From positions 62,001 to 126,000 of the forward strand of contig CAVYJK010000027.1 of NCBI GenBank assembly GCA_963768765.1: a stretch of 64,000 nt of DNA. Reading direction: 5' to 3'. Source of the stretch: DASWLF01 sp963768765 (GTDB taxonomy: Bacteria; Desulfobacterota; Desulfobaccia; Desulfobaccales; 0-14-0-80-60-11). Shown here one piece after another: positions 58,626 to 64,000 of the stretch (the first letter of the stretch is position 1; each line of letters opens with the position of its first letter). The notes under the pieces are model-generated. The model had not been told where the DNA came from. It saw only the letters and a list, made by a program, of their open reading frames with translations, and did not search any database. A program made the translations under genes and the position numbers.

Positions 58626-60146
58626 CTACCTGCCATATTTGACCAGATAGAGATAATATCTTTCCGCGGGCACGATGCTGTCGGTGAATTGGCGCACCGG
58701 TAGCACCGGGTTTCCCGGCACCGCCATTTCCCGGTTCATGATAAGCAAGACGTCCCTTTGGTGTTTAAGCGCCAATTCCCGGGTTTTTGCCAGGATCTCC
58801 GCATCCTTCAAGCTCTTTCTCTTTTGGTCCGAAATCACGAAGGAGCCCCAGCGGCCGCTGCCGGGATAGTAGATTTGCCGATGGAGATAGCCGGCCAGCA
58901 CCGAGGCGGCGTCGTCTTCCTCCCCGGCCAGCAGCAGGCGGTCCCAATGGTTTTCCTTAATATAACGCGCCGTCTCCCGGCCCGCCGAAAAGGGATAAAA
59001 TAGATCCATCCCATAAGCCATCAGACCTGCCAACAGGTGGACCCCCAGCAGGGCCACCACAAATCTGTCTCTATTCCTCCGGCCAAAATCGGCCAGCCCT
59101 TTAGCCAGGGGCCCGGTCAATTCTTTGGAGGGAAAAGAGCCGGAGAGCCAGAGGCAGGACAGGAACAGGATGAACAGGTGGCCGTGGTGGCGGATGGAGC
59201 CAAAATATTTCGTATAGCCGAAAGTCAAAATTTCCAGGGCTCCCAAAGCAAAAATACCCAGCACCAGGGGCTGGCGCAGAAACAAAAGTATGGGGAAAGC
59301 CAGCAGCAGGAGGGATAAAAAAAACTTTAAGTAGGGATCGGCGATGATGTTGGTGTCCCAGAAATGGTACTGGGCCGCGGGAAGGGGAACGAAGCTCTCC
59401 CAGATAGTGGCCACGACCCTGGTAAAATGGGGCAAATCAAGATCAAGCTTCCAGCCCGTTGCAACCCCGGAATCCGCCGGCGGCACCAGCTGAATTACGG
59501 AGATTATGACGCCGGCGACCAACAGGGCCAGGCCGGCCGGGAACTGGAACTTATGCTCCTTCAGGTTGAAGCCGCCAGCGGTTAAGGCGGCCACTACCAG
59601 CGCCAATCCCAGGGCCATGGCGATGAACAGGCCGTAGACATTGGTTTGGGCCAGGAGGAACAGGATGCCGGCAAGCACCAGGAACCTGCGGCGAAAGCTG
59701 GTCGTGAAAACCGCGCAAAACATAAAGATCAATAAAATGCCCGGGGCATAATTCCGGCTGAGGGCGGCGTATTCAAAGAAAGGAAAGTAGCCGAAAACGA
59801 AGAGAATTTTTTGTAAGCTGGGGAAGGGGGAGAATCTCAGGAAGATATAAACCGTGGCGGTGGCCAGCAGCAGGTGGTACACCTGCATGGCCAGCGGCTG
59901 CTGGGCAAAGCGGCTGAGGCAGAACAGGCCAAGATGCCAGAGCCCCGGGTGCCCTTCATACCTCAGATTTTTAAAAAGCTCCGGAAGCGAGGAACTGTCC
60001 CGGGCGATGAGCCAGGCCTGCCATTCGTCCTGCCACAGTTCGTGGTTCAATATAAGGAGCAAGCCCAGAGCGAAGAAGGCCAACACCAGCCCCCGGGTGA
60101 GCCCGGGGGTCATTTCAGGGACAGTCTGGTCCGGTTGGGGCGGCAT
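58626..60146 (-). CDS. Membrane glycosyltransferase-like protein (GT-C type)
   Basis: Large membrane protein, 506 residues, with about eleven helices. NHELWQDEWQAWLIARDSSS is the first-loop acidic motif (DE) typical of GT-C enzymes that use polyprenyl-phosphate sugars, and NLRYEGHPGLWHLGLFCLSR follows as in ArnT/PMT-like proteins. The C-terminal ~110 residues are a soluble domain (YIKENHWDRLLLAGEEDDAA). The donor and acceptor are unknown; surface-glycan or protein glycosylation is the likely setting. It is on the same strand as the acyltransferase gene, 70 bases upstream. Confidence 0.75.
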   Translation of the reverse strand: MPPQPDQTVPEMTPGLTRGLVLAFFALGLLLILNHELWQDEWQAWLIARDSSSLPELFKNLRYEGHPGLWHLGLFCLSRFAQQPLAMQVYHLLLATATVYIFLRFSPFPSLQKILFVFGYFPFFEYAALSRNYAPGILLIFMFCAVFTTSFRRRFLVLAGILFLLAQTNVYGLFIAMALGLALVVAALTAGGFNLKEHKFQFPAGLALLVAGVIISVIQLVPPADSGVATGWKLDLDLPHFTRVVATIWESFVPLPAAQYHFWDTNIIADPYLKFFLSLLLLAFPILLFLRQPLVLGIFALGALEILTFGYTKYFGSIRHHGHLFILFLSCLWLSGSFPSKELTGPLAKGLADFGRRNRDRFVVALLGVHLLAGLMAYGMDLFYPFSAGRETARYIKENHWDRLLLAGEEDDAASVLAGYLHRQIYYPGSGRWGSFVISDQKRKSLKDAEILAKTRELALKHQRDVLLIMNREMAVPGNPVLPVRQFTDSIVPAERYYLYLVKYGR

Positions 60147-60225
60147 AAGAGCGAGGTCGTCAGCCCAGAAGGGGGCGGTTCCAGCCCTATTATAACCGAT
60201 TTTCCGGCCGAGATAACCCGGTTAA

Positions 60226-61503
60226 TCAGGTCAGCGGGGTGGTGGGAGGGGGAAACGGGGCGGATTCCGGCGGTTCCAGCTCCGTGAAGGCGAAGTGGCG
60301 CAGCTCCGGATGGCGGACCAATACTCCTCCGGCTAAGAGAGCGGCCAGGAGGCTGCCGCCTGCGATGGCGGGGCCCGGCCCGGCGTAATGGGCCGCCACC
60401 CCGTAGATCATGCTGCCCATCGGCGCGAAGCCCATGACGATGAGGCCGAACAGCGACATGATGCGGCCCCGCAAGGCATCGGGCACGTTGAGCTGCAGCA
60501 GGCTGTTGCCGGTGGAGAGCTGGGTCACCATGCCGAAGCCGGCCAGGAACATGAAGCCCAGGGCGGCGTAATAGTTGCGGCACAGGCCCAGGCCCATGAG
60601 GCCCGCCAGGAATATTCCCAGGCCCCCCAGGAAGGAGGGCATGGGCGGCCGGCGCTGCAGCCGGCGGGCCAGGGTCAGGCCTCCCAGGAAGGCGCCCAGG
60701 CCGCTGGCCGCCATGAGGAGCCCGAAGCCCCGGGGCCCCACCCCCAGGACGTCCCGGGCCAGGATGGGGAGCAGCACGTAGTAGGGCATGGCGAAAACCG
60801 CCACCGCGGTCATGAGCAGGAGCACCAGCCGCAGTTCCCGGCGTTCCAGCAGATAGTCCAGGAGTTCCTTCCAGGCGTGCAGGAAGGGCTGCCAGGGCGT
60901 TAGGCGGGCCGGAGGCAGCTGTAGAAGGATGAGGGCCAGCAGCACCGCCAGAAAGCTGGCGGCGTTCAGGAAGAAGCAGTTGGCCATGCCCAGCGCGGCG
61001 ATGATTATGCCGCCCACCGCGGGCCCCGCCACCCGGGTGGCGTTGAACAGGGTGGAGTTCAGCGCAATGGCGTTGGGCAGATCGGGTTTGCCCACCAGCT
61101 CCACGATGAAGGCCTGGCGCACCGGGATGTCGAAGGCCATCACCGTGCCGGAGAGAAAGACCACGAGACAGAGCATCCAGACCTTGATGAGGTCCAGCTC
61201 CACCAGAAGGCCCAGGGCCAGGGCCAGGAGCATGAGGATGGCCTGGGTGAGGAACAGAAGCTTGAGTTTGCTGGTGTGGTCGGCCACCACCCCGCCCAGG
61301 AAGGAAAAGAGCAGCACCGGCAGGGTCTGCAAGGCCCCCACCAGGCCGAGATAGAAGGCGGAGTTGGTGAGCACCAGCACCAGCCAACTGAAGGCCACCG
61401 ACTGCATCCAGGTACCGGTGAGGGAGATCGTCTGGCCGGTGTAAAAGAGGCGGAAGTTGCGGTGGCGCAGGGCCGCAAAGGTGGAAAAGCGAGCGGGGTT
61501 CAT
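60226..61503 (-). CDS. MFS transporter, EntS/DUF894-like
   Basis: Twelve-helix drug/metabolite exporter of the major facilitator family. ALRHRNFRLFYTGQTISLTG TWMQ is the EntS-like opening; VLLFSFLGGVVADHTSKLKL holds the loop 2-3 motif A, and DIPVRQAFIVELVGKPDLPN AIALNSTLFNATRVAGPAVG the conserved loop region. 425 residues, complete. Upstream on the same strand, overlapping by 4 bases, is a remnant of an ABC ATPase, so this exporter may have replaced or been joined to an older efflux locus. Confidence 0.9.
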   Translation of the reverse strand: MNPARFSTFAALRHRNFRLFYTGQTISLTGTWMQSVAFSWLVLVLTNSAFYLGLVGALQTLPVLLFSFLGGVVADHTSKLKLLFLTQAILMLLALALGLLVELDLIKVWMLCLVVFLSGTVMAFDIPVRQAFIVELVGKPDLPNAIALNSTLFNATRVAGPAVGGIIIAALGMANCFFLNAASFLAVLLALILLQLPPARLTPWQPFLHAWKELLDYLLERRELRLVLLLMTAVAVFAMPYYVLLPILARDVLGVGPRGFGLLMAASGLGAFLGGLTLARRLQRRPPMPSFLGGLGIFLAGLMGLGLCRNYYAALGFMFLAGFGMVTQLSTGNSLLQLNVPDALRGRIMSLFGLIVMGFAPMGSMIYGVAAHYAGPGPAIAGGSLLAALLAGGVLVRHPELRHFAFTELEPPESAPFPPPTTPLT

Positions 61504-61835
61504 CTGGCTTGCTCCGCGGCCTGGATTTCAAGGCGCGGCGGCGCGGAGCGGGTATCGGAGGCCAACTCCCCGTCCCTGGGCATCACCTGAGGACCGGCGT
61601 AACGGGCCATCTCCTGGTCGTGGGTGACCCTCGCCAGGGGGCGGCGGCTCTGGTTAAGGTGACAGAAGATCTCCCTGAGGTTTTCGCCGGCCGCCCGGCG
61701 GTGACCGGGTTCACCCGACGAGCCCACCGGCAACTTGCCTTTTCGGGATGAAGGGTAATTTGACCACAGGGTGGGGAAGAAAGCCGGCTGATTCCCCCCG
61801 TCCTGCACCTGCTTCCTAAAAAGCCGTCGGCGCAT
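61500..61835 (-). pseudogene. Remnant of a MacB/LolD-type ABC transporter ATPase
   Basis: The readable part, ENLREIFCHLNQSRRPLARV then THDQEMARYAG and RDGELASD, matches the segment after Walker B in LolD/MacB ATPases (ELFRELN...VVTHDxEIARYADRVIxLRDG). Walker A and the signature motif are absent. The Walker B peptide DEPTGNL is missing on this strand but is encoded on the opposite strand at 61717-61737, exactly where it should be, so a short segment seems inverted. The sequence is broken beyond repair and should not be functional. Confidence 0.7.
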
Positions 61836-62001
61836 CCGGGTTGATTCTCTTTATCTCAAAAACTGTTTTAGGACGCTAGAGCTTGAGACCGAGGTTCCGG
61901 CTAAAGATAAGCGTCTTCTTTATTTTAGGAAAAGACCGGGGTTTCTGCAATGTTTTGCTGGGGGGCAAAAATTTAATCCTCGGCAGAAGTGACCGATAAC
62001 A

Positions 62002-62266
62002 CTAGCAGGCTGTTGAAAAACTCCCAAAATCGCGATTAGGTCATTCTGAGCGCCGCGAAGAATCTAGTATTTTCAGCAGGTTGAGATCCTTCACTTTATA
62101 TGAAAATAACTATTATTTGCTTGTTATTACAATTAGTTATCTTAATTAGTTTACATAATATCTTGGGGATCTTGGTTAACAGATTTTCATCCTTCGTTGT
62201 GACCTTTAGATCATGATGGTTCGTTCAGGATGACATGAAAAACTCGATTTTCAACAGTCTGTTAGG
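62002..62266. repeat. 265-bp element with CTAGCAGGCTGTTGAAAA ends
   Basis: CTAGCAGGCTGTTGAAAA at 62002-62019 matches the reverse complement of TTTTCAACAGTCTGTTAG at 62249-62266 in 16 of 18 positions. The interior has TCATTCTGAGCGCCGCGAAG and an AT-rich part. It accounts for most of the gap 61836-62282. A related half-site is at 46970-46985. Confidence 0.65.
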
Positions 62267-62282
62267 GAAGGATGGAAGGATT

Positions 62283-63306
62283 ATGAAAAGATTTCGGTTC
62301 ACGCCCGATGAACGGGGGGCGGTTCTGCCTCTCACGGCCATGATGATCGCGGTGGCGGTTTGGTGCATGGCCCTGGCCATCGACCTGGGGCACCTCTACC
62401 TGGTCAAAGTGCGAACTGCAGCGGGGTGCGGACGCCGGCGCCATGGCCGCCGCCCTGGGGCTGTTCGCCGTCCCCCCGGGGGCCCAAAACCCCACCTCCG
62501 CGGCGCCGGATTGCGGCCGGGCCTTCAACATCTGCCAGTCCGTGGTGGCGGGCAACCAGGCGGACGGCGCCGCCTTGCAGGTTCTGAGCAGCGACGTCAC
62601 CTTCGGTAGCTGGGACGCGGTCAGCCGCACCTTTACCTCCACGGGGTGCACGGCCTCGCTGGTCAACGCCGTGAAGGTGGTGGTGCGCAAGGACAATACC
62701 GCCAACGGAGCGGTATCCATGTTCTTTGCCGGGCTGATGCCCCAGGGTCTCAGCAGCGTCAATCTCTCGGCCCAGGCCATCGGGCTCACCGGATACGCCG
62801 GCTATGTTCCCCCCGGGGGCGGCTGCTTCCCCCTGGCCATAGACTTGGACAAATCCCCGCCGGCACACGCGGGCGAGCCCATTCGCATCGACCTCAATCC
62901 CACCACTACGGATAACGGCTGCTGGCATACCTTTGACGACAGCTCTCCGGGGGCCAAAGACCTGCGGGGCCTGGTGAACGGCTCCACCCCCAGCCCCACC
63001 CTCAAGGTGGGGGACCAGATCCGGGTGACGGAAGGGGTGTCCGACTCGGTGCTCCAGGAACTGCAAAAAGAGTTCAACCGCCGGGACGGCGACTGGACGG
63101 TCCTGGTGCCGGTAATCCAAGGGGACAGCCACACAGGCTGGGCACAGGTGTTGGGTTTTGTGGCCTTCAAGCTGACCCTGGTGGACGCCCATGGAACGGA
63201 CAAGCGTCTGGAAGGGGTCACGGTGGCCGACTACGTGGCCCCGGGAGTGGCCCCCGGCGGCTCCAATTACGGCCTGTGGGCCGGATTGCCCAAATTGGTG
63301 CAGTAA
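62283..63306 (+). CDS. TadG-like pilus assembly/surface protein (one-base frameshift)
   Basis: Membrane-anchored protein of the Flp/Tad pilus group. ERGAVLPLTAMMIAVAVWCM ALAIDLGHLYLVK is the TadE/TadG-type N-terminal segment. One extra G near 62410 shifts CELQRGADAGAMAAALGLF, the ADAxALAAA block that follows in TadG, to the next frame. The rest (about 270 residues) is periplasmic, with six cysteines, ending GGSNYGLWAGLPKLVQ. ATG 62283 is chosen from the pilin-like start; the upstream frame lies in a repeat. The joined length is about 340 residues. No tad ATPase is seen in the window. Confidence 0.8.
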
Positions 63307-63319
63307 GAGGGAATTTAGC

Positions 63320-63594
63320 CCGCCCCCGGCGGTTCCCCTGATGCGCGTGTTGTTGATATACGCGGGCCAAGGAGTGGGATGCATGATGATGAGATTCGAC
63401 GTCGGCGCATCACCCAATCCGATCGTGATCAAGTCGCGATGGTTCATGTAGTCGTAGATGTAGTTGTCATCGAGATAGTCGCTTCGGTGCACGGGCCTGC
63501 CGCTGATGGTCGAGTCGTCAGCAAGCACAGGTGTCGAAAGGCACACGGCGGCAACGAAGATGCTAGCGATGATTTTATTTCTGGGGAGCGCCAT
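63320..63594 (-). pseudogene. Secreted protein downstream of cpaC, apparently truncated
   Basis: Signal peptide (NKIIASIFVAAVCLSTPVLA) followed by DDSTISGRPVHRSDYLDDNY, MNHRDLITIGLGDAPTSNLI and HPTPWPAYINNTRIRGT. It resembles small proteins that follow cpaC in alphaproteobacterial Flp pilus loci. After about residue 90 the frame runs on into sequence antisense to the TadG-like gene, all the way to 62404, with no sensible C-terminus. The natural end seems lost at about 63320-63345. ATG 63594 overlaps the cpaC end by 20 bases. Confidence 0.55.
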
Positions 63595-64000
63595 AATTCA
63601 CCTGCGGTAGGTCGATGATGTGGCCATAAACGCCATTGTATTGCTTATCGAGGCTCTTGCGTGAGACCTCCTGCTTGCCCATCAGGAAGAACTCGGGCTC
63701 GTTGGAGGACACCAGCCCGTCATTGAGCGGGTCCTTCAGCATCTGTTCCGTGCCGACCGGACGAACCAGGCGCGGAGTCACGATGATGACGAGGTCCGAT
63801 TCCTTTTTCTGGAATGACGAGGAGCGGAACAACGTGCCGACGACGGGCACGTCGCCGATCCATGGTACCTGGCTGGCGTCCTTCGCATTGAGGGACTGCA
63901 GCAGCCCGGCGATGGCGAAGCTCTGGCCGTCGCGCAGTTCGACGCTGGTGTTGGCGCTACGGGTTATGAATCCGGGGTTGCCATTGAAGCTGAGGGACGG
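63575..64000 (-). CDS. cpaC: CpaC/RcpA-type pilus secretin, C-terminal part
   Basis: Outer-membrane secretin of Flp/Tad pilus systems, cut by the right edge of the window. The visible 141 residues start SLSFNGNPGFITRSANTSVE LRDGQSFAIAGLLQS and contain the secretin core VPWIGDVPVVGTLFRSSSFQ, then SDLVIIVTPRLVRPV. The N-terminal RcpA/CpaC domains lie outside. Codon choice and the C-terminal EPEFFLMGKQEVSRK stretch look more alphaproteobacterial than the rest of the window, so transfer or a contig mix-up should be considered. Confidence 0.88.
   Translation of the reverse strand, partial: PSLSFNGNPGFITRSANTSVELRDGQSFAIAGLLQSLNAKDASQVPWIGDVPVVGTLFRSSSFQKKESDLVIIVTPRLVRPVGTEQMLKDPLNDGLVSSNEPEFFLMGKQEVSRKSLDKQYNGVYGHIIDLPQVNYGAPQK

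Overview
The window is a GC-rich stretch of a Gram-negative chromosome. The evidence for the cell type is a lipid A gene (lpxB), a glycine-zipper lipoprotein and a complete 14-subunit-type complex I. Gene content and order suggest a deltaproteobacterium (Desulfobacterota, perhaps Desulfobacca-like): a Gfo/Idh/MocA oxidoreductase next to lpxB, a DhnA-type class I aldolase, an NfeD/stomatin pair, the YedE/YedF pair and a fused NuoEF. This placement is an inference from family knowledge, not from a database search.

Layout. 1-5.1 kb: ilvE (minus strand), a Gfo/Idh/MocA oxidoreductase, a disrupted lpxB and the aldolase. 5.3-10.1 kb: a riboflavin cluster (ribE, ribBA, ribH, nusB) with a YedE/YedF transporter-sulfurtransferase pair inside it. 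10.4-15.8 kb: a lipoprotein, then rpsF-rpsR-DUF2232-rplI and dnaB. 16-20.4 kb: two small heat-shock proteins, a HAD nucleotidase, murA and an orphan DNA methyltransferase. 20.7-27.2 kb: LysE exporter, metallo-hydrolase, coaBC, family-4 uracil-DNA glycosylase, NfeD protease, stomatin and a Rho-N protein. 27.7-43.3 kb, minus strand: the nuo operon in the order nuoEF-A-B-C-D-(secreted hypothetical)-G-H-I-J-K-L-M-N, with a promoter before nuoEF and a strong terminator after nuoN. 43.5-50.3 kb: YdcF, a divergent Tpt1/KptA-like protein, an HExxH protein with an FmdB partner, an amidohydrolase, an Mth938 protein, TrmJ and an aldo/keto reductase. 50.4-56.4 kb: uvrC facing the rpsB-tsf-pyrH-frr-uppS cluster. 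56.8-64 kb: membrane and surface genes, an ABC ATPase remnant, a TadG-like pilin-associated protein, and the 3' end of a CpaC secretin that may come from another source.

Two things stand out over the whole window. First, intergenic spaces are filled with several families of interspersed palindromic repeats. One copy sits inside lpxB, and others supply the C-terminal tails of uvrC and the uracil-DNA glycosylase. Second, about thirteen conserved genes, including lpxB, ribBA, nuoA, nuoJ, nuoL and nuoN, are broken by one-base indels, mostly insertions. Because housekeeping genes are hit, uncorrected sequencing error is the leading explanation, and the frameshifted genes are annotated as single genes. 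No tRNA, rRNA or CRISPR array was seen.
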